From the IMG/VR virus record IMGVR_UViG_3300024262_003478, positions 1 through 41,264 of that record: a stretch of DNA of 41,264 nucleotides; one strand, given 5' to 3'. The stretch is from a virus. Below the pieces are notes generated by a model. That model ran no database searches. It saw only the letters and a program-made list of their open reading frames with translations, and was not told where the DNA came from. Of this stretch, positions 31,348 to 38,580 are shown in pieces. The stretch's first letter is position 1, and every line of letters starts with the position of its first letter. A program made the position numbers and the translations under genes.

Positions 31348-31716
31348 CTATCTTAAATTCTGCATACGACTATGTCTTTGCAACCTTATAATCTCATCAA
31401 ATCTGGCATCGGCTTTTTCTTTGTATTCAGTAACTTGCTTTTTTAATTTGGCTATCTCAGCTTCCAGCCCTCCAATAACATCCTCGTCTATGCTTATCAG
31501 TTCGCCATTATAATTTTGTTCATCTGCCTCGTCTGGAAAAGTAGTAAAATTTAATATCAATTCAAACTCATTTTCTATAAGTTTTTTGATGGAAATCATT
31601 ATACGTCTTGTAAATTCTTTACTATCTTTCTTATCCAATTTAAATAATTGACGCCCTATTTCATCTCTGGTAAATATCCCTAAAAGTTCATTCTCTACTT
31701 TTTTATAATCTATCAT
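31348..31716 (-). CDS. Hypothetical helical protein
   Basis: Protein of 122 aa. The first part (VENELLGIFTRDEIGRQLFKLDKKDSKEFTRRIMISIKKLIENEF) is helical, the C-terminal 40 residues form a coiled coil (VIGGLEAEIAKLKKQVTEYKEKADARFDEIIRLQRHSRM). GGGGGAA precedes the ATG. An oligomeric early protein of unknown role. Confidence 0.62.
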   Translation of the reverse strand: MIDYKKVENELLGIFTRDEIGRQLFKLDKKDSKEFTRRIMISIKKLIENEFELILNFTTFPDEADEQNYNGELISIDEDVIGGLEAEIAKLKKQVTEYKEKADARFDEIIRLQRHSRMQNLR

Positions 31717-31728
31717 TGTTCCCCCTTT

Positions 31729-31863
31729 TTAATCTGGATAATCGTCACTTGTCATAAATAAATTGTCTATACAGGTACAGTCTTCTAATTTCCTTCCACA
31801 GTCTTCACATCTTTCAACTTCAACATCCATACAATCATCATATTCTCCACCTTCTATGCTCAT
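31729..31863 (-). CDS. 44-aa acidic zinc-ribbon-like protein
   Basis: ATG at 31863-31861 overlaps the TGA of the upstream gene (ATGA). The product is acidic (MSIEGGEYDDCMDVEVE) and has RCEDCGRKLEDCTC, a CxxC ... CxC half of a zinc ribbon. It fills what would otherwise be a 143-bp gap, and its TAA is followed by the GGGGGAA site of the next gene. Function unknown. Confidence 0.65.
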   Translation of the reverse strand: MSIEGGEYDDCMDVEVERCEDCGRKLEDCTCIDNLFMTSDDYPD

Positions 31864-32276
31864 TTCTCCACCACCCTTATAATTATTTTTTTGCCATCAT
31901 GTTCTATTCCAAAACAATCATTTACAGGTTTGTTGTCTATCAAATAACGCTTAGCAAACTTGCAATATTCTAATTTACCTTCTGCAATTACCTCACCTTC
32001 TGGAATTAGCTGGCAGATTTCCTTAATAGAGTCTTTAAAAGCCTTATCCAATGTTTCATCAAGGGCTCTATCCTTTAGTTTTTTGTCATTCATTGCATCT
32101 ATGATTTTCCTGCATAATCTATGTAATGTTAAGTCTACCTTATCCCTATCAAGCACTTGCAATTTAGCCAAGAGATTGGTGGCAAATCTATGTATATTTA
32201 TTTCTTTATCTGGTACAGATTTAATTGCGTTTACAAACTCATCTGCTTCCTTAATTATTATTTCTTTATTTGTCAT
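31860..32276 (-). CDS. Hypothetical protein with a repeated EIC-AEG domain
   Basis: Protein of 138 aa. A helical N-terminal part leads to SIKEICQLIPEGEVIAEGKLEYCKFAKRYLI, then a beta end (FGIEHDGKKIIIRVVE). The EICxLxPxxxVIAEG segment recurs in the 147-aa protein at 32739-33182, so the two are related early proteins. GAGGTAGAAG precedes the ATG. Function unknown. Confidence 0.65.
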   Translation of the reverse strand: MTNKEIIIKEADEFVNAIKSVPDKEINIHRFATNLLAKLQVLDRDKVDLTLHRLCRKIIDAMNDKKLKDRALDETLDKAFKDSIKEICQLIPEGEVIAEGKLEYCKFAKRYLIDNKPVNDCFGIEHDGKKIIIRVVEK

Positions 32277-32478
32277 CTTCTACCTCCAAAATATCGTTAA
32301 TCATTGTTAAAAAATCCGCATAATCCACCAAGTCTAATTTCTCTTTTGCCTCATGCATAATTTTTACAATCTGGTCAATTAAGCCTTGCTGGTAATGCTC
32401 TATTTTAGCTTGGCGTTTCTCTTGATAATGTAATTCATAATCGCTATAGTCTTTGGTATCACAATAGACCTTAGTCAT
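32266..32478 (-). CDS. Hypothetical 70-aa helical protein
   Basis: Charged, helical (DYELHYQEKRQAKIEHYQQGLIDQIVKIMHEAKEKLDLVDYADFLTMINDIL). AAGGAGG is an excellent ribosome site. It overlaps the following gene by 11 bp and abuts the preceding one. No family recognised. Confidence 0.62.
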   Translation of the reverse strand: MTKVYCDTKDYSDYELHYQEKRQAKIEHYQQGLIDQIVKIMHEAKEKLDLVDYADFLTMINDILEVEDDK

Positions 32479-32739
32479 CTAATCCTCCTTAAAACATTTC
32501 TTGCAATATAAAATATTTTTGCTGACATTATCTTTGGTCAATTTAACGTTGCATTTATAGCATAATAATCTACTATCAATCTGTCTTTTCTCGTCCCACC
32601 ATTGCCCTGCTTGCTGTTTAGGGGTACAAGGATTATCCTTACGCTCTTTAAGTAGCTCTTGGTAACATTCTGACTGACCTTTACCGCTACCATAAGCCCT
32701 CAAGTAAGCATCCCCCCAACATTTTTCACACATTGGCAT
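32479..32739 (-). CDS. Small zinc-binding protein
   Basis: Protein of 86 aa with three CxxC knuckles: MCEKCW at 3-6, LCYKCNVKLT near 64 and YCKKCFKED at the end. The last two form a zinc ribbon. GGAGGT precedes the ATG and TAATG links it to the upstream gene. The CNVKLTKDN..YCKKC pattern resembles ribbons of small phage proteins; possibly nucleic acid binding. Confidence 0.68.
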   Translation of the reverse strand: MPMCEKCWGDAYLRAYGSGKGQSECYQELLKERKDNPCTPKQQAGQWWDEKRQIDSRLLCYKCNVKLTKDNVSKNILYCKKCFKED

Positions 32740-33182
32740 TATTCTACCTCCAATATTAATTTGCCTTTTTTGCCCAAATAATTAAATAATTCTACTTCAA
32801 CAAATATTTTTCCTACAAACATATCACCTAAATAGTCGATTACTTCCCCTTCTGCAATCACAACCTGATTTTTAGGCTGGAGTTTGCAGATTTCAGTTAT
32901 CAATGGTTCCATTACTTTGTTGATTGCTTCTGTAGTCTTTATATTACTTCCTCTCTTTGAAAGACCATGACTACTATGCAATTCCCAAAAGTATTGTTCA
33001 ATAATCTCATACGCATTTGAAATTCTTATTATCTTCTCAACTTCTTTTTCATTTAAATACTTAGGTTGCAACTTACTAACCTTACTTATCAAGTACCTTA
33101 TCTGCTTTTGCGTTATGCCCAAATCTACCACACCAGCATCCTGTAAATCTGTTATTATGCCTAATACTTTTTTATCTAACAT
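32739..33182 (-). CDS. Hypothetical protein, paralogue of the 31860 gene
   Basis: Protein of 147 aa. The N-terminal half is helical and contains a possible HTH-like segment (GITQKQIRYLISKVSKL). The C-terminal half has LITEICKLQPKNQVVIAEGEVIDYLG, matching EICQLIPEGEVIAEG of the protein at 31860-32276, then beta strands. TAATG links it to the 54-aa gene upstream. Function unknown. Confidence 0.65.
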   Translation of the reverse strand: MLDKKVLGIITDLQDAGVVDLGITQKQIRYLISKVSKLQPKYLNEKEVEKIIRISNAYEIIEQYFWELHSSHGLSKRGSNIKTTEAINKVMEPLITEICKLQPKNQVVIAEGEVIDYLGDMFVGKIFVEVELFNYLGKKGKLILEVE

Positions 33183-33346
33183 TATTTATCCTTTCTTTTA
33201 TAAGTTAAACACTTGCCTTTTTTATCAACACATATTTCACCTGATATGCAATATCTAATATCCTCTGTTTGAAACTTATGTAGTTCTTCATCTTTTTCAA
33301 GAGCATTATTATATTCACAAAATTTCCTATCACAAAATATAGCCAT
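33182..33346 (-). CDS. 54-aa cysteine-rich protein
   Basis: ATG at 33346-33344 overlaps the stop of the upstream gene (TAATG), and its own TAA overlaps the next ATG in the same way. Cys at 5, 10, 33, 39 and 46 (FCDRKFCEYN ... YCISGEICVDKKGKCL) could hold a zinc ion. It precisely fills a 163-bp gap. Function unknown. Confidence 0.66.
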   Translation of the reverse strand: MAIFCDRKFCEYNNALEKDEELHKFQTEDIRYCISGEICVDKKGKCLTYKRKDK

Positions 33347-33801
33347 TATTCCTCACTTTCTTTTATAAGTTGCTTTAATAATTTTATTTTTGCTATTAGG
33401 GGATTATTGTGTCCTTTGATTAATATAACATCTTCAGGGTCTTCCAACTCCCTATCATTAATTTGCACCCACCAACCATAATTGGGTTGTTTTGTAGTTC
33501 CAACATTGTAATCATAATTTCTTTCCTTACATATTTTTAATATCTTGTTATCTAACCAGCCATCTGATGGTAGCCAAACAACCATGCTCCGTTTGTAAAA
33601 ATAAACATCTTTTCCACTCCAATCACCGCTAAACAAATACTTGTTATTTATGCCTTTTGAAAATGCCCTATAAATATTTTCCTTATATTCGTGATTATCA
33701 ATTTTTATGGCTACCTCACAACAATAATCTAACTGCTTCTTAAATCCTTGTATCGCTTCACAATCCGCCTCTCGCATATACTCCTCTGTAAAATTATTCA
33801 T
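33346..33801 (-). CDS. Hypothetical early protein
   Basis: Protein of 151 aa from the ATG at 33801-33799, which overlaps the TGA of the upstream gene (ATGA) and has GGAGGGAGAGG upstream; a TTG 21 bases earlier lies within that ribosome site and is rejected. Aromatic-rich alpha-beta protein (NKYLFSGDWSGKDVYFYKRSMVVWLPSDGWLDNKIL). No family recognised. Confidence 0.65.
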   Translation of the reverse strand: MNNFTEEYMREADCEAIQGFKKQLDYCCEVAIKIDNHEYKENIYRAFSKGINNKYLFSGDWSGKDVYFYKRSMVVWLPSDGWLDNKILKICKERNYDYNVGTTKQPNYGWWVQINDRELEDPEDVILIKGHNNPLIAKIKLLKQLIKESEE

Positions 33802-33965
33802 ATCCTCTCCCTCCAAATCCAATATCCTTTGCCGTCAATAAATAATCTACCCAGCTTCTCCATGCTTAAAAATTTCTCCTCAAACTCCTTCAGTAATTTA
33901 TCCTTCTCTAAAATCATTGCAATTAATTTTTCTTTGCCTAATTGTTGTAACCTTTGATAGTTCAT
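33798..33965 (-). CDS. 55-aa coiled-coil protein
   Basis: ATG at 33965-33963 overlaps the TGA of the radical SAM gene (ATGA), and the stop overlaps the next start in the same way. The product has a leucine-heptad helix (LQQLGKEKLIAMILEKDKLLKEFEEKFL) then LGRLFIDGKGYWIW. Coupling on both sides supports it. Function unknown. Confidence 0.62.
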   Translation of the reverse strand: MNYQRLQQLGKEKLIAMILEKDKLLKEFEEKFLSMEKLGRLFIDGKGYWIWRERI

Positions 33966-34858
33966 AACAGCCCCTCTATACTTAATAATTTTCTATATTT
34001 CCTATTTTCAAACATATCTAAAAATTGATTAAAACTCATCCCCTGAAACCATTTATGATTATTTACCCATTGAGATAGGGGTATTAATTTGCGATCCTTT
34101 GAAAAGTTATATCTCATAACATAGGCATTTTGATTTCTTGATTTTAGGTAATTTGCTCTGAATAAATCCTCTTCCAAGGTAGTATTAAAGCCAGTTAGCA
34201 TTAGCCAGGTACAGCGATTAATCCCGTTTTTTTGAAGTAGAGTTATAGCCCTATCTACATCATCAAAATAATCCAAACTATCAAAAGCAAAATGCAGTTC
34301 CTTATGTCTAATTGTTTTTAACTCATCTATAATATCTTGATTCAGTAATCTACAGTCCAGTCCTTGGTTAAAATCCAACCTGATTTTATTTTCTCTTGCC
34401 TGCTTACATATCAATTTAAAATGTTCGGGCAGTGCTAAAATATTATTATCAAGTAAAATTATATCTTTAGATTCGCTATCCCATAAATCCAGTAAATCAC
34501 CAACTGCCCTAATCTTACCTTCCTTCTCTGGCACAATACACCAAGGACATTTTCTAATACAACCACGACTACAAAAACCCATATTTATTCGTGGTTTAAT
34601 TTTTTCTATTTCATCCGGTAAATTAATACTAAGACTATAACCACTACCACCAATTAGGCATTTAGGATCATCTTCCCAGTCAAAACATTTAGATCTATTT
34701 CTTTTAAAAACACAGGATACATAGATTTTATCTGCTAAGGGTTTATATAAAGGAAAATTCCATACAACCTCATTACCTCTATTAAGATAATATTTTTCAA
34801 TCTTCTTTAAGGCTAAATTAGGAATTTTACTATCTATGTCTATTATCAATATTTTCAT
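33962..34858 (-). CDS. Radical SAM protein
   Basis: Protein of 298 aa. The N-terminal 90 residues look like a reduced cobalamin-binding-type Rossmann domain (KILIIDIDSKIPNLAL ... YVSCVF). The iron-sulphur motif is Cys100-x3-Cys104-x2-Cys107 (RGCIRKCPWC), followed by LDNNILALPEHF, DFNQGLDCRLL, HFAFDSLD and the YNFSKDRKLIPL end. It forms a 5'-deoxyadenosyl radical; similar proteins occur in early regions of other phages without known substrate. Overlap ATGA with both neighbours. Confidence 0.83.
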   Translation of the reverse strand: MKILIIDIDSKIPNLALKKIEKYYLNRGNEVVWNFPLYKPLADKIYVSCVFKRNRSKCFDWEDDPKCLIGGSGYSLSINLPDEIEKIKPRINMGFCSRGCIRKCPWCIVPEKEGKIRAVGDLLDLWDSESKDIILLDNNILALPEHFKLICKQARENKIRLDFNQGLDCRLLNQDIIDELKTIRHKELHFAFDSLDYFDDVDRAITLLQKNGINRCTWLMLTGFNTTLEEDLFRANYLKSRNQNAYVMRYNFSKDRKLIPLSQWVNNHKWFQGMSFNQFLDMFENRKYRKLLSIEGLL

Positions 34859-34950
34859 ATCAGCCCCCTAACCTTTCCTATAATCCAACTTACTATAGCC
34901 AGCATAAATATTAATATTGCAAATAATAGATTTTTAGTTAGTCTTATCAT
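34855..34950 (-). CDS. 31-aa single-pass membrane peptide
   Basis: ATG at 34950-34948 directly follows the TAA of the upstream gene, and TGA overlaps the start of the radical SAM gene. The product is one hydrophobic helix (LLFAILIFMLAIVSWIIG) flanked by basic residues (MIRLTK, KVRGLI). The exact fit in the gap supports it. Function unknown. Confidence 0.55.
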   Translation of the reverse strand: MIRLTKNLLFAILIFMLAIVSWIIGKVRGLI

Positions 34951-35409
34951 TTATAATACCGCTTTCAGTTTTTCTATATCCCTGCCAAGCTTATATTTAC
35001 TACTTTCCAAACTTTTTATAACCTCTTTAGCTTCTTTTTTTGTTACCAGCATTTGCCCTAAAATATCATTAATTAGATAATCTTTTAGGTCCAACACAAC
35101 CAGCTCTATTTGGCTATTAGGTAGATGAATTATAAGTTGCCAATTCTTGTTAGCCGGTGTTTGTGTAATTGCCTGCTTTATATCAAGCAGTATTTTTCGT
35201 CTAAATTCTTTCTCGCTACCATGATATTTACACTCAATCGTATAATTTTTAAGGGGGGTCGTTTGCCAGTAATCCCTCAAGTCACCCTTGTGATCCGCCC
35301 CACCAGATAATTTTGTTTTTGTATAACCAGAACCTAAAATCTCATTTATTATGTCAACTATTTTGCGCTCATATTCATTGCCAACTTTTTTAGGATTTTT
35401 CACTACCAA
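34951..35409 (-). CDS. PD-(D/E)XK nuclease, resolvase-like
   Basis: Protein of 152 aa with KVGNEYERKIVDIINE (helix with Glu), SGGADHKGDLR (Asp43) and TIECKYHG (Glu59, Lys61), the motif order of Hjc/phage resolvase-like nucleases. It probably trims branched DNA before packaging or during replication. Located directly after the replication protein gene (7-bp overlap). No RusA or RuvC-like resolvase is seen elsewhere. Confidence 0.75.
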   Translation of the reverse strand: MVVKNPKKVGNEYERKIVDIINEILGSGYTKTKLSGGADHKGDLRDYWQTTPLKNYTIECKYHGSEKEFRRKILLDIKQAITQTPANKNWQLIIHLPNSQIELVVLDLKDYLINDILGQMLVTKKEAKEVIKSLESSKYKLGRDIEKLKAVL

Positions 35410-36158
35410 CCTCCTTTATTGTCCTTACAAACCTTACACATCTCCAACATATTGCCTGCTGCTGTATAGGTAGGGTTATCACATTGGCGTCCCTTGCCCT
35501 TATAGCAGGCTTTGGCATTTGCAAGTAGCTTAGTGTGGTCAATTTTTTTATAACTACCCTCACCTATAACCTTATCCACTACCCAACTTAAAATTGCCTT
35601 ATAATCTGATTTATAGGTCTTCCCATGTGATCCTTTATAATTACTTAATACTGTAATCATTTTATTAGTATTTTCTTTTCCGTATTTCTCTATTAGCTTT
35701 CTGTATTCTTCTTCAGTCATAAAAACATCGTCGGCATACTTTACTTTACTTTCCTTTACTTTACTTTCCTTTACTTGTGTTGGAGTAGTTACGGAGTGTT
35801 GCTGTAATAACTCTGGAGTTGGTAAAGGAATGTTGGATTTACCTTCCCTTTTGGGATTTAAAGATGGCTGTTTTTCAACAAAATCAGGTACATTTAAAAA
35901 CATATCTCCATTAACCTTATATCGGATTATCAATTTATTTAATTCTAAGTCTTTTAAATATTCTTCTATTGTCTTTATTGTTTTGTTTAATCTTGTAAAA
36001 ACCTTTCCTCTAACAACTTGCGAATCGCCTGAAAAACAACCATTAATATCAAGATGTGTAAGCAACCATGTGTATAAAAGCCTCGCACCATCTGTTTTCA
36101 ATTTTGGTAACTTATGGCTATCTGAAATTGATTTTAGTATTATTCTACCTGCTGGCAT
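35403..36158 (-). CDS. DnaD-like replication protein
   Basis: Protein of 251 aa. The N-terminal winged-helix part (PKLKTDGARLLYTWLLTHLDINGCFSGDSQVVRGKVF ... TIEEYLKDLELNKLIIRYKVNGDMFLNVP) is typical of phage replisome organisers. A low-complexity linker (KVKESKVKESKVK) precedes a DnaD-type helix set (EEEYRKLIEKYGKENTNKMITVLSNYKGSHGKTYKSDYKAIL). The C-terminal tail has CYKGKGRQC and MCKVCKDN, a probable zinc site. It would recruit the host helicase loader, since no helicase or polymerase is encoded. Confidence 0.76.
   Translation of the reverse strand: MPAGRIILKSISDSHKLPKLKTDGARLLYTWLLTHLDINGCFSGDSQVVRGKVFTRLNKTIKTIEEYLKDLELNKLIIRYKVNGDMFLNVPDFVEKQPSLNPKREGKSNIPLPTPELLQQHSVTTPTQVKESKVKESKVKYADDVFMTEEEYRKLIEKYGKENTNKMITVLSNYKGSHGKTYKSDYKAILSWVVDKVIGEGSYKKIDHTKLLANAKACYKGKGRQCDNPTYTAAGNMLEMCKVCKDNKGGW
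35740..35776. repeat. Tandem 15-bp repeats in the replication gene, possible origin
   Basis: Two perfect units TTTACTTTACTTTCC (35740-35754, 35755-35769) and a partial third (35770-35776). They encode the KVKES linker of the replication protein on the minus strand. Iterons inside the initiator gene, as in lambda O, mark origins in many phages; here the repeat may also be simple low-complexity coding DNA. Confidence 0.6.
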
Positions 36159-36421
36159 TTATTCTCCTTCCATCTCAAATCTAATACCTCCTGCCCTAAT
36201 CTCTGCTTCTTTATCCTATCTAATTTAGCATTTGCTTTTATCTCTTTAATTTTATCTTCAACTGATTCTGCGGAGTGCTTGCTATCCTGCATAAAATGAA
36301 TCGTGTACCAATCTCTTACACATTCCCACGTACCCCGCATTTTACATAGCGACCTTCCTGGACTGCTGTCGTTAAAATCCTCTTTATTGTCGCTTTCGTA
36401 CTCACAAACTAAACATTTCAT
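36140..36421 (-). CDS. Hypothetical protein with cysteine pairs
   Basis: Protein of 93 aa. The N-terminus has MKCLVCEYES, then SLCKMRGTWECVRDW, a possible zinc site, followed by a charged helix (VEDKIKEIKANAKLDRIKKQRLGQEVL). AAAGG precedes the ATG. Overlaps the replication gene start by 19 bp, so it may be a partner of replication. No family recognised. Confidence 0.62.
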   Translation of the reverse strand: MKCLVCEYESDNKEDFNDSSPGRSLCKMRGTWECVRDWYTIHFMQDSKHSAESVEDKIKEIKANAKLDRIKKQRLGQEVLDLRWKENKCQQVE

Positions 36422-36459
36422 TTAATAGCCTTTATCTCTTCCCAATCTCTTTACTGCTA

Positions 36460-37095
36460 TCAATTGGGGAACTCTTGTATTTTTTCTTTCCATTTAAGAT
36501 TATCTTTTAGGAATATTGGTATATTTAATTCCATCGCCTGATTAATAATATTTTGTACCCACTCTTTTTTGTGGACTGGTTTTGGAGTTAAGCCACCAAT
36601 TATTATCCAATCTAACGATAAATATTTTGTTATTGGTTCTGGTTCAGACAATAATGGTTCGTAGGATATAAATTTAATGTTATCCATTCCCGAAAAAGAA
36701 CCGTGTATGTGGGATTGATTTTTCTCTTTTCCGGTAATAGTAGTACCAAGCCAGCAATTTTTGGGAAATATAAAATCTTGATACCTTTGAGGAAATTTAG
36801 TTAAAAATATAAAAGTATGATAACTTGGTAAAGCATAAATATGAAACAATATTTCGTTTACCCATTTTTTAGGTATCCAATCACCAAAAATTTCATGAGT
36901 AGAACCTACAAATATTTTAGATGGTTTTTTAATTTTTTCTAAATCATAAAATATATCCGAATCCCATCTAATTTCTGGATTCCAACCAAATCTCTTATAC
37001 ATTCTAATAGCATAGCAATACCAACAATCATTTTTACATAACCCCTTAATCGGATTAATTGTATAATCGCACCATTCTATTTTTGTTCTATTCAT
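36460..37095 (-). CDS. DUF5131 (phage Gp37/Gp68-like) protein
   Basis: Protein of 211 aa. MNRTKIEWCDYTINPIKG followed by Cys20-x3-Cys24-x2-Cys27 (CKNDCWYC) is the exact start of the DUF5131 family; later KIFVGSTHEIFGDWIP, FIFLTKFPQRY, WLGTTIT, ISYEPLLS and DWIIIGGLT match its conserved blocks. The cysteine motif and TIM-like pattern suggest a radical SAM relative. The protein is a little short for the family. Substrate unknown. It overlaps the 3D-domain gene (ATGA). Confidence 0.85.
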   Translation of the reverse strand: MNRTKIEWCDYTINPIKGLCKNDCWYCYAIRMYKRFGWNPEIRWDSDIFYDLEKIKKPSKIFVGSTHEIFGDWIPKKWVNEILFHIYALPSYHTFIFLTKFPQRYQDFIFPKNCWLGTTITGKEKNQSHIHGSFSGMDNIKFISYEPLLSEPEPITKYLSLDWIIIGGLTPKPVHKKEWVQNIINQAMELNIPIFLKDNLKWKEKIQEFPN

Positions 37096-37631
37096 TTAAT
37101 AACCTTAACCTCCAATTCCTTTACTCCAAATCCAAAAGCCTTGTTTAAATCATTACCAAAATACAGGTCAAGATGTTTGCCCTTAATTGCACCACCAACA
37201 TCCACAGCTAAAAACGGCTCAATGGCTGTGCCAAATTTTACCAGCACCACAGAACCATAAGGGATTAACTGATTATCTGTAGCACAGAAATTGAAGTACT
37301 CGCTCCACTTCTCTATATCTATTCCACTTGCAGAAATATTGTTACAGCCCTCATCTAAACTTGTATATCCAGTACAAAGGTATTCTTCCCAGCCGTCATA
37401 AAATCCCTTCTCTGCTGCAAGTATCTTATAGTTCAGATACAGGGTATTATAACTACCCTGTAAGTCGTTGTAGTTGGCTGTAAACTCATTAAGTTTTTCT
37501 AAGTGGCTAAGTTGCTGCTGTTCTATTAAAGCAACATATTCACTGTTCCCTTTATCCTGCATAAGCAGCACAAATGACATTATAATTACTACAAAAAATA
37601 GGTTTACGATAATTACATTTTTAATGTTCAT
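37092..37631 (-). CDS. Membrane-anchored 3D-domain protein
   Basis: Protein of 179 aa. One N-terminal transmembrane helix (VIIVNLFFVVIIMSFVLLM) and a coiled coil (about 33-75) precede a 3D domain (about 85-165) with CTGYTS, IPYGSVVLVKFG, and the Asp triad region AVDVGGAIKGKHLDLYFG, the double-psi barrel of MltA/Rpf-like enzymes. It faces the outside of the membrane and may cut peptidoglycan. Its place in the early recombination block is unusual for a lytic enzyme. AAAGGTAG precedes the ATG. Confidence 0.78.
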   Translation of the reverse strand: MNIKNVIIVNLFFVVIIMSFVLLMQDKGNSEYVALIEQQQLSHLEKLNEFTANYNDLQGSYNTLYLNYKILAAEKGFYDGWEEYLCTGYTSLDEGCNNISASGIDIEKWSEYFNFCATDNQLIPYGSVVLVKFGTAIEPFLAVDVGGAIKGKHLDLYFGNDLNKAFGFGVKELEVKVIK

Positions 37632-37633
37632 TA

Positions 37634-37960
37634 CTACCTTTCATTCTTTGTTATTTCCACTTTGGCCCATCTCAAGGACACCGCAACCTCCTGCGCTGTA
37701 ATTCTAAACTTATTGCGCTTCTGGCCATCAGTCTCCCAGAAGTCCTGCTTGAGTATGCCACTTACAACCACCCTGTCGCCTTTCTTTAAAGCGGCCACAT
37801 TCTCGGCTGGCTCGTTCCAGACATTGACGTCAATAAACATACTGTCCCGATCCTTGCCCTGTGATGAAGCCAGACAAAAACTGCATACAGCATTGCCGCC
37901 TGATGTGAAACGCAGTTCAGGGTCTGCTACTATGTTGCCGGTTATTGTTATATTATTCAT
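37634..37960 (-). CDS. ssb: Single-stranded DNA-binding protein
   Basis: Protein of 108 aa, one OB fold: MNNITITGNIVADPELRF, AVCSFCLASSQ, FIDVNVWNEPAENVAALKKGDRVVVSGIL, KFRITAQEVAVSLRW. This is the bacterial SSB core without the acidic C-terminal tail that recruits host proteins. It lies directly after the Erf gene, overlapping by ATGA, and the two probably work together in annealing. Confidence 0.9.
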   Translation of the reverse strand: MNNITITGNIVADPELRFTSGGNAVCSFCLASSQGKDRDSMFIDVNVWNEPAENVAALKKGDRVVVSGILKQDFWETDGQKRNKFRITAQEVAVSLRWAKVEITKNER

Positions 37961-38580
37961 GCCACCCCCTCGTTAATTCTACTTTTTAACTTTGCAACCA
38001 ATTCCTGTTTTGTACCCTTAAAACTTTTCATAAAAGCCTCTGCTATTTTGGGACTGTTGAAAGCTAAGGATTTTAGTTTGTCTATTTCAGTTTCATTTTT
38101 TGGGGTAGCTTCTTCTATCACACCAAGGTCTTTGCCATTACTTTTGCCGCTATCATTTTCAGGATCATCACCAGTCGGGATTAAAAAATTAGTATTTAGC
38201 ACATACTTTATCCCTCCGGTAATAGCCTTGTACAATCCCTTGTCGCCAGTATCAGTTCCACTGCCTGCCCAGTTGCCATAAAGTTGCTCATCAGTATCAA
38301 TGTCAGCAAACAAGTATGTACCCTGTGCAATTGTGCAAAACTGTTTTGTGCCTTTATGTGTCGGGCTTATTTCATATTCCCTTACATCATTGGTAGAATA
38401 ATTAAACATAATGCCCTGTTCTTCAAATGCTGCTTTAATCGTTTCTTTGATTTTAGCCTCTGATAAGTAGCTATAGCCCTGCATTTTGTTTGTCTTATCC
38501 TTTTGCAGGTATCCGATTGACTTGCTAACTTCAATCAATTTTTGTTTTAAGTTCTTTTTTTCATTCTTTTTCTCACTCAT
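37957..38580 (-). CDS. erf: Erf-family single-strand annealing protein
   Basis: Protein of 207 aa. KLIEVSKSIGYLQKDKTNKMQGYSYLSEAKIKETIKAAFEEQGIMF and the WAGSGTDTGDKGLYKAITGGIKYVLNTNFLIPTGDDPE block are the ERF signature. Erf rings anneal complementary strands and help circularise permuted phage DNA. It lies between the Cas4-like nuclease and SSB, a complete recombination set. This fits a headful, terminally redundant genome. Confidence 0.9.
   Translation of the reverse strand: MSEKKNEKKNLKQKLIEVSKSIGYLQKDKTNKMQGYSYLSEAKIKETIKAAFEEQGIMFNYSTNDVREYEISPTHKGTKQFCTIAQGTYLFADIDTDEQLYGNWAGSGTDTGDKGLYKAITGGIKYVLNTNFLIPTGDDPENDSGKSNGKDLGVIEEATPKNETEIDKLKSLAFNSPKIAEAFMKSFKGTKQELVAKLKSRINEGVA

Noticed and set aside
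35740-35776. Repeats as a CRISPR or transposon end
   Set aside because: They are short, directly tandem and encode the KVKES linker of the replication protein.
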